Virus record (IMG/VR): IMGVR_UViG_3300036909_000142
Span: 1-23,102 of that record
Source: a virus
DNA: 23,102 nucleotides
Reading direction: 5' to 3' (one strand)
The notes beneath the pieces were generated by a model, which made no database searches, was not told the DNA's origin, and saw only the letters and a program-made list of their open reading frames with translations. The position numbers and the translations under genes are program-made. Shown here in pieces: positions 1-6,819 of this stretch. The stretch's first letter is position 1, and each line of letters begins with the position of its first letter.

Positions 1-614
1 CTATCCTGGAGGCCTTTGGCGGACTCACGCCCACCGGGCCTATCGGATTCTCCCTGGCCTTTGTCGACGGCTCGAACAACCCGATAACCGGCGTCACGTT
101 CAACCTCTCGAACAACCCGCTCGCCTACACGGGCCTGCAAACCAACACGGGCAGCACTTACGCGGGCAACATCGGCTCCGGCGCATGGCAGCTACAGGCC
201 GCCGCGCCTATGGCCCTGTTTCCGCCTACAACGCTGGAACTGGTGGCCAGCAATGCGCCCAACGCCTACACGATTGCGGGCAGCACGTTTGCCATCACGC
301 CTAGCCAGATGGGCTACTGTACGCCATATCTGACTCTCACGAGCGAGTCGCCAACTGGCCTCGCGCCAGCAGTCGGCGTAGTGGCATCGCTAACCGTGAC
401 GAATCTGGACGGGGCGGGATTAGGCATCATCGGGCCAACCGTGCAGCAAACAAGCAACACCGCCGGCCTTGTGCAGTTCCCATCCAGCGTGCCAACCACT
501 GGAGCGGTCGTAACGCTCACGATTGGCGGCGAGACGCAACAGACGACTATCCCGCCTGGCACGACAGGAGCAGTGTCGCTGGCCGAGATAATCGCACAGC
601 AAGGAACAGCGTGA
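1..614 (+). CDS. Partial phage structural protein, C-terminal part (beta-rich, Ig-like)
   Basis: The reading frame is open from base 3, with no stop before the TGA at 612-614, so this is the 3' end of a gene that begins upstream of the window. About 203 residues are visible. They are rich in Gly, Thr, Ser, Asn, Pro and Val, with almost no charged residues. The last 90 residues contain a stretch beginning VTNLDGAGLG followed by alternating hydrophobic strands, a pattern seen in Ig-like or carboxypeptidase-regulatory-like beta sandwiches of phage tail and fibre proteins. No catalytic motif is visible. Its stop overlaps the start of the HNH gene by 4 bp (GTGA), so the two are co-transcribed. A tail-tip, fibre or decoration role is inferred from composition and neighbours; the exact family is not recognised. 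Confidence 0.6.
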   Translation, partial: ILEAFGGLTPTGPIGFSLAFVDGSNNPITGVTFNLSNNPLAYTGLQTNTGSTYAGNIGSGAWQLQAAAPMALFPPTTLELVASNAPNAYTIAGSTFAITPSQMGYCTPYLTLTSESPTGLAPAVGVVASLTVTNLDGAGLGIIGPTVQQTSNTAGLVQFPSSVPTTGAVVTLTIGGETQQTTIPPGTTGAVSLAEIIAQQGTA

Positions 615-961
615 ACGCACCGTGCAAATACCCTGGCTGCCGAATGCTGACCCGCGAGGGATATTGTCCGCGCCACACGATACCGAGAGCAGACAATCGG
701 CCAACGGCCGCACACAGAGGCTACAGCCGACACTGGAGCAAGGTCGCCAAGCTGCATAAGGCCGAGCACCCACTATGCCAACTGTGCGAACTAGAGGGCC
801 GTGTGACCATCGCCACCATCAGCCACCACGTCAACACAGTAAGTAGAGGGGGAAGTGTGATCGTCGCAGAGGACGAGCTTGTGGCTTGTTGCGCCGTCTG
901 CCACCAGCGTATCGAGCACCTGGGACACGATTGGAAGCGGGCAGCAAGGAGATTGACTTGA
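611..961 (+). CDS. HNH endonuclease
   Basis: A 116-residue protein starting at GTG within a GTGA overlap with the preceding stop. The N-terminus has Cys-rich pairs (CKYPGC near 5-10, CPRH near 19-22). A stretch typical of phage HNH proteins follows (RGYSRHWSKVAKLHKAEHPLCQLC, roughly residues 36-60). The HNH core is ISHHVNTVSRGG (about 74-85), then CCAVCHQRIEH (about 97-107), so the two His of the first strand, the Asn region and the zinc-binding Cys pairs are present. The length fits the small HNH proteins encoded beside phage packaging genes. In HK97-like phages such proteins stimulate or complete terminase cutting at cos sites. Here it is separated from terS by about 3.5 kb, so that role is inferred. 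A stand-alone nicking enzyme is an alternative. Confidence 0.85.
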   Translation: MNAPCKYPGCRMLTREGYCPRHTIPRADNRPTAAHRGYSRHWSKVAKLHKAEHPLCQLCELEGRVTIATISHHVNTVSRGGSVIVAEDELVACCAVCHQRIEHLGHDWKRAARRLT

Positions 962-1085
962 CAATAACATCCTCCATTCGACCTAGACGACTGGGCCCGG
1001 ATAGCTCGAAAGTGTTATTTTGAGCGTAACCGCATGGTATCTCCCGCAAATTTTTGACCGAGTTACTTATTAGGGGGTATTGATA

Positions 1086-1137
1086 GCCGCCGGCCGGCTT
1101 TAACCAGCAACTCCCCGCCGGCCGGCGGCTCGTTTTG
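1086..1137 (+). terminator. GC-rich hairpin, likely terminator of the tail/HNH operon
   Basis: A perfect 12-bp inverted repeat, GCCGCCGGCCGG at 1086-1097 and CCGGCCGGCGGC at 1118-1129, encloses a 20-nt loop and is followed by TCGTTTTG. This is the form of a Rho-independent terminator with a short, imperfect U-tract. It lies 125 bp after the HNH stop and ends just before the next start codon. The loop contains TTTAACCAG, which recurs in the loop of another hairpin at 18082-18120. The rest of 962-1085 holds no convincing gene. TTGACC at 1054-1059 could be a -35 box, but no good -10 follows. Confidence 0.55.
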
Positions 1138-1140
1138 ACT

Positions 1141-1953
1141 ATGGCTCGAAGCAAACCATCCGCCGAACCGCTCGCGTACATCGCAGTCGATCTAAGGCCG
1201 CTGGCCGTGCCCTTGGGCGACGTGCTGCTTGACCCGCGCAACTCCCGGGCCCATCCCGAATCAAGCATCGTGGCGATTGCGGCGAGCCTGGAGCGGTTCG
1301 GACAACGGACGCCTATCGTGGCCGTGCGGGGGACTCGGATCATCATCAAAGGCAACGGCACCCATCAGGCAGCGGTACGGCTGGGTTGGACGCACATTGC
1401 GGTAAGCTGGGTGGATGACGACGACGCGACGGCCCGGGCCTACTCGCTGGCTGACAATCGCAGTCAGGAACTTTCGGGTTGGAACGACGCGGAATTGGCG
1501 GAAGCAATTAAGGCCCTGTCGGCCAGCGATGAAGCGTTGACCGAGGCCCTCTCGTTGGAACTGCTGGCCAGCCAGCGGGACTTGTTTGCCATCGCGGACG
1601 GCGTGGATCCGAAGGCGCCGGGGGAGGTTCCCGAGGCTATCAGCGAGGAATCGCAGAAGCTCAAGGAGTTCATCGAGCGGCGGAAGGCATCGGTCGCCCG
1701 GGGCAACGACAAGGCGGAAGTCAATTTCTGGGTCTGCCTGGTGTTTCAGTCCTGGCTGCAAAAGATGGAGTTTTTGTCGAAAATCGCCGACGTGCCAGTG
1801 CTCTATGGAATGTACGCCAACGGGGAGGTATTGGCGGCTAAAGTGGGGCTTCCAGTGACTCCCAACGCGCAGAAGGTGATTGAATCGCCGCTTGACAAAA
1901 AGCTAACAGCGTTGGTACTCTTAACGAAAGACCCTGATCTTGTTACGTCGTAA
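1141..1953 (+). CDS. ParB/sulfiredoxin-fold nuclease-like protein
   Basis: A 270-residue protein from the ATG at 1141; an in-frame TTG two codons earlier is also possible. Residues about 23-115 match the phage-type ParB nuclease domain: PLGDVLLDPRNSRAHPESS, then an IAASLERFGQRTPIV segment, then IIIKGNGTHQAAVRLGW, where the usual GHGR box reads GNGTHQ. The segment ends with the family-typical YSLADNRSQELSGWNDAELA. Such domains in phages sit beside methyltransferases or PAPS-reductase-like genes and have been linked to DNA binding, nuclease or CTPase-like activity. The second half (about 130-270) is not recognised. A small gene and a PP-loop gene follow closely, suggesting one operon. The altered motif box makes enzymatic activity uncertain. 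Confidence 0.8.
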   Translation: MARSKPSAEPLAYIAVDLRPLAVPLGDVLLDPRNSRAHPESSIVAIAASLERFGQRTPIVAVRGTRIIIKGNGTHQAAVRLGWTHIAVSWVDDDDATARAYSLADNRSQELSGWNDAELAEAIKALSASDEALTEALSLELLASQRDLFAIADGVDPKAPGEVPEAISEESQKLKEFIERRKASVARGNDKAEVNFWVCLVFQSWLQKMEFLSKIADVPVLYGMYANGEVLAAKVGLPVTPNAQKVIESPLDKKLTALVLLTKDPDLVTS

Positions 1954-1984
1954 CGTGTTTCTTTTTTTGTGAAGGAGTTCTACT

Positions 1985-2086
1985 ATGGCCAAAGGTGGAA
2001 GCGGCAGCCCGGCGCAGAGCCGGATGAACGTACCGGGCGGCAATCCCGGCCCGCGCGGCGGGACCCGCCCCGTAGGCGGAGGCTGA
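1985..2086 (+). CDS. 33-residue Gly/Pro-rich small protein
   Basis: A short frame beginning MAKGGSGSPAQSRM and ending GGTRPVGGG. It is preceded by a textbook ribosome binding site, GAAGGAG at 1971-1977, with 7 nt to the ATG. Its TGA at 2084-2086 is 3 nt before the next ATG. The next gene's own binding site (GGCGGAGG, 2075-2082) lies inside its last codons, so the two are probably coupled. The composition is almost wholly Gly, Pro, Arg, Ser, Ala and Asn, so it is likely disordered and basic. Short Gly/Asn/Arg-rich reading frames are common in phages, but no function is known to me. Confidence 0.55.
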   Translation: MAKGGSGSPAQSRMNVPGGNPGPRGGTRPVGGG

Positions 2087-2089
2087 GTA

Positions 2090-2998
2090 ATGCTCGGCAC
2101 TCCGGCATCGCGTAAAGTATGCGAAGAAGTCGCCTCCCTATCCGGGGAGGCGATTTTCTTAGGTTTCAGCCGCGGCAAGGATTCGGTGGCCGCATGGCTG
2201 TGGTTGCGCGAGTTCTTTCCGCGCGTGATCCCGTTTCACTGTGCGACATTGCCCGGGCTGGGGTTCGTCGAGCGGTCCCTCACGTATTATGAGGAGTTCT
2301 TTCAGACGCCGATCCTCCGTTGCGTGAGCGCCGACTTGTGCATGGCGTTGTCCGATCTGGTTTACCAGCCATGCGAGGACGAGGATTGGATCGACGCCCT
2401 GGCACTGTCGCCGGCCGCCGACAACGATCAGGTAGTGCGGCAGTTGCGGGCCGCCTACGGGTTGCCTTCCGCCTGGGTCGCCTGGGGCATCAGCGCAACC
2501 GATTCGATTGTTCGCCGGTCGGCTAAAAAGTATCAGACCGGCAAGAGCGAAAAGAACCGCACGTTGTACCCGTGCTTCGACTGGCCACGCGCCTTGATTC
2601 TGAACGCCATCGAGTCCGCTGGCGTGAAGCTAGCGGAGGATTACACGATGGGCAACCGCTCCTTCGCCGGTATCCCTGGAGTCCGGCACTTGGATCGCAT
2701 GCGCGAGCTATATCCCGAGGACTTCGAGCGCGTGAAATTCTTTTACCCGTTTTGCGAGGCCACGCTGGCCCGCAACGACTTCCGGCGGATGAGCGTCGCC
2801 ACCTCGAACAAGCCCAGCTTGCCGGACACGGGGATCGGCTCGACCGGCTCGACTTCTGCCAGCACCCAAGCCCAATCCTCTGCGCTGCCGAGTTCACCCG
2901 GGCAGCCGGCCGCCGCTTCATCCACGCCGACGCGGAAACGCCGGCAGTCCACCAGTCGGACCACGGCCACGGCAACGCCGACCGGCTCCGAACCGTAG
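2090..2998 (+). CDS. PAPS-reductase-like PP-loop protein
   Basis: A 302-residue protein. An N-type ATP-pyrophosphatase PP-loop is visible at residues 27-32 (SRGKDS) after the strand AIFLGF, as in phosphoadenosine-phosphosulfate reductase and IbrA/DndC-like proteins. The next strand reads VIPFHCATLPG, and the conserved region appears to continue to about residue 235. After that the tail is low-complexity Ser/Thr/Pro-rich. This tail (2743-2998) is exactly antisense to the ASCH gene, so it may be a by-product of a convergent overlap and not a domain. The Cys motifs of true PAPS reductases (ECGIH) are not seen, so sulfate reduction is unlikely; an adenylation or nucleic-acid-linked role is more plausible. 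A strong binding site (GGCGGAGG) sets the start. Confidence 0.75.
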   Translation: MLGTPASRKVCEEVASLSGEAIFLGFSRGKDSVAAWLWLREFFPRVIPFHCATLPGLGFVERSLTYYEEFFQTPILRCVSADLCMALSDLVYQPCEDEDWIDALALSPAADNDQVVRQLRAAYGLPSAWVAWGISATDSIVRRSAKKYQTGKSEKNRTLYPCFDWPRALILNAIESAGVKLAEDYTMGNRSFAGIPGVRHLDRMRELYPEDFERVKFFYPFCEATLARNDFRRMSVATSNKPSLPDTGIGSTGSTSASTQAQSSALPSSPGQPAAASSTPTRKRRQSTSRTTATATPTGSEP

Positions 2999-3123
2999 GG
3001 CTTTTTCGCCGCGCAGATTAACAGCGGGCCGCGATATTTCGTCGGCCAGGACCGGCACTCGATAGTTTTCTCGCCGCGCGCGATCATCGACGCCCAAGGC
3101 TGCCGCACTGAGAGCGCCTTCAT
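2743..3123 (-). CDS. ASCH-domain protein
   Basis: A 126-residue protein on the minus strand with a very recognisable ASCH opening: MKALSVRQPWASMIARGEKT, followed by IECRSWPTKYRGPLLICAAK. The GxKxxExR motif appears as GEKTIECR (residues about 17-24). The C-terminal GKLGLFEVA matches the usual end of the domain, so the gene is near full length. ASCH domains have a PUA-like fold and are thought to bind RNA; some relatives act as ribonucleases or amidohydrolases. The start overlaps the stop of the XRE gene by 4 bp (ATGA), showing translational coupling in a leftward operon. The 3' part overlaps the convergent PP-loop gene by 256 bp. No substrate can be assigned. Confidence 0.85.
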   Translation of the reverse strand: MKALSVRQPWASMIARGEKTIECRSWPTKYRGPLLICAAKKPYGSEPVGVAVAVVRLVDCRRFRVGVDEAAAGCPGELGSAEDWAWVLAEVEPVEPIPVSGKLGLFEVATLIRRKSLRASVASQNG

Positions 3124-3356
3124 CGCGACATGCCTTCCCGGACAATCAGGCTGTCGGCCGTGACGCCGAGCGCGTCGGCCAGCCGCGCCAGCGTTTCAGC
3201 GATGGGAGCGCGCTTGCCGCCCTCCATCACTGAGAGATGCGACTGCCGGACGCCGGCCAGCGCCGCGAGGGCCTCCTGAGTCAGTTTTTGTTCCAGACGC
3301 AGCGCGCGGATGCGTGCGCCGGTAGTGTCTGCCGGCTTTTCTGTTTTCTTTTTCAC
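3120..3356 (-). CDS. XRE-family helix-turn-helix regulator
   Basis: A 78-residue protein starting at GTG, with AGGAG 9 nt upstream on the minus strand. After a Lys-rich start (MKKKTEK), residues about 14-70 form a Cro/C1-type HTH: ARIRALRLEQKLTQEALAAL, then AGVRQSHLSVMEGGKRAPIA with the recognition helix, then ETLARLADALGVTADSLIV. It has no extra dimerisation or protease-sensitive domain, so it is a short regulator like those controlling phage switches or toxin-antitoxin pairs. It is co-transcribed with the ASCH gene. The palindrome filling the spacer of the leftward promoter (3991-4007) is the obvious candidate operator, which would make the operon autoregulated; that link is inferred. Confidence 0.88.
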   Translation of the reverse strand: MKKKTEKPADTTGARIRALRLEQKLTQEALAALAGVRQSHLSVMEGGKRAPIAETLARLADALGVTADSLIVREGMSR

Positions 3357-3420
3357 GATTCGATTCTCCTAGGGTTTCTTTCTGTTTCCGCCCCCGCGAA
3401 GTGCAGGGAGTGGAACGGGG

Positions 3421-3711
3421 CTAGATAGGTGTTCGGTGGCCGGTCATCAGGCCAGCCGTTCGCAGTGCAGCTTCGGTGTGCGACTGAACGCAGAACTCGT
3501 AACAAGACAATTCTCCCGACACCACCTCGCCCGCTGCTGCGCAATCAGCGCGGCAGGCTAAACGGTATCGCGTGAAGTTCTCTCGCTCTATCAGGTTACG
3601 GGCTTTTAGCTCCGCGTCAACCGCTCGCAGGAACGCGATCGCCGTAGGCCAACTGCCCCGAGGGGCTGTTGTAGTTAGGCGTAGTAATTCTCGACGCCAC
3701 ACGCCGCGCAA
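3421..3711 (-). CDS. Hypothetical small protein in the leftward operon
   Basis: A 96-residue frame starting at TTG (an internal GTG is also possible) and overlapping the preceding gene by 37 bp. It contains a plausible helical segment (TAIAFLRAVDAELKARNLIE) and a Cys-bearing middle (YRLACRADCAAAG, then SCYEFC). No family is recognised. Support comes only from its place in a leftward run of genes and its protein-like composition. A competing 63-codon frame at 3353-3544 overlaps the XRE start by 4 bp but is Arg-rich and less protein-like. Start and existence are both uncertain. Confidence 0.4.
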   Translation of the reverse strand: MRGVWRRELLRLTTTAPRGSWPTAIAFLRAVDAELKARNLIERENFTRYRLACRADCAAAGEVVSGELSCYEFCVQSHTEAALRTAGLMTGHRTPI

Positions 3712-3890
3712 TCGGCAGCGTATCTGTCTTCGTCACCGGGGATCTCGCCCGTTGTGTCGGGCCAGGCGATAACGTACCTGAATCCGTTCACGCACTTCGT
3801 AGCGAGGAGCAACTTGGCCTCCTCGACGCTGCTGCTGCAGTAGCTGACGAGCCGCGAGCCGTTAATCAGGTTGATCGTGATTTTTTTCAT
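3675..3890 (-). CDS. Hypothetical 71-residue protein, first gene of the leftward operon
   Basis: It begins MKKITINLINGSRLVSYCSS with a GAGG binding site 8 nt upstream on the minus strand. The predicted layout is a beta strand, a helix (SVEEAKLLLAT) and another strand (GFRYVIAWP), a small alpha/beta protein. The C-terminus carries two Cys (CAAC) and ends VENYYA. No family is recognised. It is the promoter-proximal gene of the operon that continues to the XRE and ASCH genes, about 90 bp downstream of the predicted leftward start point. Early-expressed phage genes of this size often modulate the host, but nothing here shows what it does. Confidence 0.6.
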   Translation of the reverse strand: MKKITINLINGSRLVSYCSSSVEEAKLLLATKCVNGFRYVIAWPDTTGEIPGDEDRYAADCAACGVENYYA

Positions 3891-3985
3891 TTTCTCATCC
3901 TCTGCCCGTTAGGGCTGTTTGTGGTTTGGTTCAGAAACGGTTTAGATGGATCGCGTTAGTCGCCTTCTTTTCCCTTGCCGCTGAA

Positions 3986-4014
3986 ATAATATACTTGAGT
4001 CAAGTATCCGGCAA
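3986..4014 (-). promoter_or_regulatory. Leftward promoter with palindromic operator in its spacer
   Basis: Read on the minus strand, TTGCCG (4014-4009) and TATTAT (3991-3986) are 17 bp apart, matching 4/6 and 5/6 of the sigma-70 consensus. The 17-bp palindrome ATACTTGAGTCAAGTAT (3991-4007, 8-bp arms around one G) fills the spacer and touches the -10, a classic repressor position. A second inverted repeat, CCCTTGCCG (3972-3980) with CGGCAAGGG (4009-4017), encloses the palindrome. Transcription would begin near 3979 and enter the gene starting at 3890. On the plus strand, TTGAGT (3995-4000) with GATATA (4018-4023) is a weak overlapping divergent candidate. Confidence 0.6.
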
Positions 4015-4066
4015 GGGGATATACCGTAAGTCGATACTGCGCAACGACTTGTATACCGGTCTCTGA

Positions 4067-4080
4067 TAACTGGACAGTTA
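4067..4080. promoter_or_regulatory. Second palindrome, possible operator
   Basis: TAACTGGACAGTTA is a perfect 6-bp inverted repeat with a 2-bp centre, 60 bp to the right of the first operator-like palindrome and of different sequence. It could bind a different regulator or an early repressor. The surrounding 4021-4210 has no gene that I can support; it is AT-richer than the flanks and includes a doubled GGTAATC near 4180-4195. Confidence 0.35.
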
Positions 4081-4210
4081 GTATTTTCGGGAACAACTAC
4101 CCCCCGTACGCAGAAAACCATTACAGAATAACACCTTACGGAAACTAAACCGCGAAAATAGCCTAAAACAGCCTGTTTGGTAATCTAGGTAATCGTAGCG
4201 AAAACCAACA

Positions 4211-4260
4211 AGTCAGCACAAGTCAGCACAAGTCAGCACAGGTCAGCACAAGTCAGCACG
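4211..4260 (+). repeat. Five tandem 10-bp repeats upstream of terS
   Basis: Five adjacent copies of AGTCAGCACA: three identical, the fourth beginning with G and the fifth ending with G. One copy per helical turn means a protein bound to each would sit on the same DNA face. Directly upstream of terS this resembles terminase recognition sites (pac or cosB-like) or iterons. A binding array for a regulator of the late promoter about 60 bp further on is the alternative. Confidence 0.75.
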
Positions 4261-4273
4261 CTCTAGGCCCTCC

Positions 4274-4302
4274 TGCGCAAAAGCGCTCGGATTCGTTGCG
4301 CA
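4274..4302. promoter_or_regulatory. Inverted repeat before the terS promoter
   Basis: TGCGCAA (4274-4280) and TTGCGCA (4296-4302) are a perfect 7-bp inverted repeat separated by 15 bp, centre to centre about two helical turns. It lies between the tandem repeats and the -35 box at 4319, a place suited to an activator or repressor of late transcription, or to part of the packaging site. Confidence 0.35.
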
Positions 4303-4318
4303 AGCGCACAGATTTGGC

Positions 4319-4347
4319 TTGATTTGCCCCCGTGAATCTGCTATCCT
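4319..4347 (+). promoter_or_regulatory. Candidate promoter for the packaging operon
   Basis: TTGATT (4319-4324) and TATCCT (4342-4347) are 17 bp apart, each matching 4 of 6 sigma-70 consensus bases. Transcription would start near 4354, about 80 nt before the terS GTG. No other promoter-like pair of this quality was seen between 4261 and 4432, where no gene is evident. Confidence 0.45.
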
Positions 4348-4432
4348 CTGCCTGGGGAGTTGCGATTTACATCGGATTGTCGATGCTGCGCGATCCCGTT
4401 TCTGTTTCTGTTTTGCGGCTGGAGGGCTACCA

Positions 4433-4927
4433 GTGAGTGGCCCCCCCCGCACTCCCACTGCCGTCCTGGCCGCCCGTGGCTCGCGTCGCGCCAAACAACG
4501 GACAGGCGAGCCGCAGTCGTCGCGGCCGCTCGGCGCGCCTCCCTCCCGGTTGTCGGTCGAGGAAAAAGAGGTCTGGCGTTCGGTCCTGGCCGACCTGCGC
4601 GACTTGAAAGTCGGAAAAAAACCAGACAGCCGGACCCTGGAGCGGTACTGTATCGAAACCTGCCTCTGGCGGCGCGCCCGCGAGTTCATCGCCAAGTACG
4701 GCGTGAGCTACCCCATTAAGGAGCTGCGCAAGAACCCCGACGGTTCGCAGAGCGAGGTTATCAAGTGCTTCTGCCAGTTTCCGCAAGTGGCGGAGATGCA
4801 CAAGCGCGCGCAGACCCTCTTGCGGATCGAACAGGAGTTCGGCTTGACCCCGGCCAGCCGCGCCCGGCTGAACATGGAAGCCGCCCAGGCCACGCAACTG
4901 CCGACGCGACGGCGAGGGGCGAAATGA
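4433..4927 (+). CDS. terS: Terminase small subunit, P27-like family
   Basis: A 164-residue protein. The GTG at 4433 is chosen because GGAGGG lies 6 nt upstream (4421-4426) and because the resulting start, MSGPPRTPTAVLAARG, matches the P27-type opening (GPPPKPTALKLLRGN); a longer frame upstream lacks both. The middle has the family pattern LSVEEKEVWRSVLADLRDLK followed by a Tyr-rich helix (RYCIETCLWRRAREFI). The end has QEFGLTPASRARL, also typical. The small subunit recognises packaging DNA and loads the large subunit. Its stop overlaps the large-subunit start by 4 bp (ATGA). The tandem 10-bp repeats 170 bp upstream are candidate binding sites. Confidence 0.88.
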   Translation: MSGPPRTPTAVLAARGSRRAKQRTGEPQSSRPLGAPPSRLSVEEKEVWRSVLADLRDLKVGKKPDSRTLERYCIETCLWRRAREFIAKYGVSYPIKELRKNPDGSQSEVIKCFCQFPQVAEMHKRAQTLLRIEQEFGLTPASRARLNMEAAQATQLPTRRRGAK

Positions 4928-6819
4928 AGGACCAAACCGCAATCACCACCGCTTGGATTCGCAACGCCGCGGACGAACGCGCCGCCGGCCGGGGCTACCG
5001 CTTCGACCTGGAACGGGCCGCCTGGGCGGTGTGGTGGATTGAGCGTTTCTGCCGGCTGTACGAAGGCGACTGGGCCGGGCAGCCGCTGGTGTTGCGTGGG
5101 GCCTGGTCGCAATCGCTAGAGCCGTGCCTGGATGAATGGGACGCGGGCGGTAAGAAGAAAACGATCAAGCGACTTCGGGAGTATGCCGAGTGCGTCAAGG
5201 CCGGCGAGCGGTGCGATTGGCAACTCGAAAGCGTAGCTCGCCTTTTCGGCTGGGTGGGATTCGAGGAACGCTGGGGGCGCGAGGTCCGGCGGTTTCAGCG
5301 TGGCTTGATCCTAGTGGCAAAAAAGAACAAAAAAACTCCGTCAATGGCGGCCGTGGCCTTGTACCTGCTATGCGGCGACGGCGAGCAAGGCGCGAAGGTG
5401 TTTCTGGGCGCCAAGGATGGCCAGCAAGTCCGTAAGAACGTGAGCCAGCACATTCTCCAGATGATCGACCAATCGCCGGAACTGCGGGCGGCGTGTAAAG
5501 TCAACTTGAACGAAATGAGCGTCGGCCACCTCGAAAGCCGGTCCTTCCTGATGCCGCTGTCGTCGTCCAACGAGCGGACGCAAAAGAGCAAGGAAGGGCT
5601 GAACGGTTCAGTGCTCATAGATGAGCTACACGTTTGCGACCGTGAATTTATGGGCCGACTGACCCGTATGGGTTTGAGCCGGTCGGAACCGATCATCCTG
5701 CAATTCTCGACCGCCGGCGACGACCCCGATTCCTACGGCAAGGAAGAGCGCGACAAGGGGGCGGAAGTCAACGCCGGCCGGCGGGACAATGACCGCTACT
5801 TTTTCACAGAGTATGCCGCGCCGCAAGACCTGGAGGATAGCGAGCTTGCCGCCGATCCTGAAAAGTATCTGACGATGGCCAACCCGGCTTTGGGCCACAC
5901 CATCGACATTAAGGAGGCCCTCGACGATTACCGGCAATCTCTCAATTCGACCATCGCCGAGTTCGGGCGGTTCAAGATGTACCGCTTGAATATCTGGCAG
6001 CGGGCGGCGTCCCCGTGGATTCGGCCTAACGACTGGCTGCGGTGCGGCCGGCTCTTCACGGCGGAAAGCCTGCATGAGCAACCGTGCGGGGCGGCACTTG
6101 ACCTGGGGCAGACCGATGACATGACGGCCTTGTCGCTGGTGTTTCCCGAGGTTCCCGAGGAATGGGCGGAGGCGGCCCGCGAGGCGAAAGAGGAAATCAA
6201 GGCGGGCGTGGAAGGCCAACCGGACCAAGAGAAGCAAGCCGCCGCGGTCAAGAGCCTCGATCTGCCGGTGAAGGTGCTGACTTACTACTGGCTGCCAGAG
6301 GCCGCCGTCGTGAAGTACGGCGCCCAAGTGCCCTATGCCGACTGGGCGCGGGATGGGTTTCTGCGCGTCACGTCGGGAGCGACAGTGGACCAAAACGAAT
6401 TACTAGCGGACATGCTGGAAATCTTCGGCCAGTTCGCCGTTAAAATGTTCGCCTTTGATCCGTGGTTCGCACAGCCGATTGTCGATGCTTTGCGAAAGTC
6501 GGTGGACTTCCCGGAGGAGTATTGCTGGCCATTTCGACAGACGGTGGGTAAGTTCGCTTATCCGGCGGCGCTATTCGAGCGGCTGATTCTTTCTGGCAAG
6601 CTGCACCACAACGGACACCCGATCACCGCCTGGCAGGCCGGACACGTCCAGTGCAAAACCGACGCGAGCGGCAACATGCGGCCGGTGAAGCCCGATAAGC
6701 TGAACCGCAAGAAGATCGACGGCGTGGTGGCAACGATTATGGCTTTAGACGCGGCGACGTTCATGGAAAGCGTGTACGACAGTTGCTATGAAGACATGGA
6801 AGGATTTAGGACCGTGTAA
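4924..6819 (+). CDS. terL: Terminase large subunit, HK97-like
   Basis: A 631-residue DNA-packaging motor. The N-terminal ATPase shows a Walker-A-like segment, LILVAKKNKKTPSMAA (about residues 128-143, a degenerate form usual for this family), Walker B VLIDELHV (230-237, with D233 and E234) and the coupling motif FSTAG (261-265). The C-terminal RNase-H-like nuclease supplies acidic residues in ALDLGQTDDM (D393), FAFDPW (D512) and KIDGVVATIMALD (D599). The length is slightly above the usual 500-600, with an extra Lys/Arg-rich stretch near residues 74-122 before Walker A. The start at 4924 overlaps terS (ATGA), and the TAA shares a base with the next ATG. It cuts concatemers and translocates DNA through the portal. 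Confidence 0.95.
   Translation: MKDQTAITTAWIRNAADERAAGRGYRFDLERAAWAVWWIERFCRLYEGDWAGQPLVLRGAWSQSLEPCLDEWDAGGKKKTIKRLREYAECVKAGERCDWQLESVARLFGWVGFEERWGREVRRFQRGLILVAKKNKKTPSMAAVALYLLCGDGEQGAKVFLGAKDGQQVRKNVSQHILQMIDQSPELRAACKVNLNEMSVGHLESRSFLMPLSSSNERTQKSKEGLNGSVLIDELHVCDREFMGRLTRMGLSRSEPIILQFSTAGDDPDSYGKEERDKGAEVNAGRRDNDRYFFTEYAAPQDLEDSELAADPEKYLTMANPALGHTIDIKEALDDYRQSLNSTIAEFGRFKMYRLNIWQRAASPWIRPNDWLRCGRLFTAESLHEQPCGAALDLGQTDDMTALSLVFPEVPEEWAEAAREAKEEIKAGVEGQPDQEKQAAAVKSLDLPVKVLTYYWLPEAAVVKYGAQVPYADWARDGFLRVTSGATVDQNELLADMLEIFGQFAVKMFAFDPWFAQPIVDALRKSVDFPEEYCWPFRQTVGKFAYPAALFERLILSGKLHHNGHPITAWQAGHVQCKTDASGNMRPVKPDKLNRKKIDGVVATIMALDAATFMESVYDSCYEDMEGFRTV

Noticed and set aside
3353-3544. 63-codon minus-strand frame ending 4 bp inside the XRE start
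   Set aside because: The coupling-like overlap is attractive, but the product is Arg-rich without structure and conflicts with the more protein-like 96-codon frame.
4211-4260. Tandem repeats as a CRISPR or attachment site
   Set aside because: The copies are adjacent 10-mers without spacers, and no integrase or tRNA end is near.
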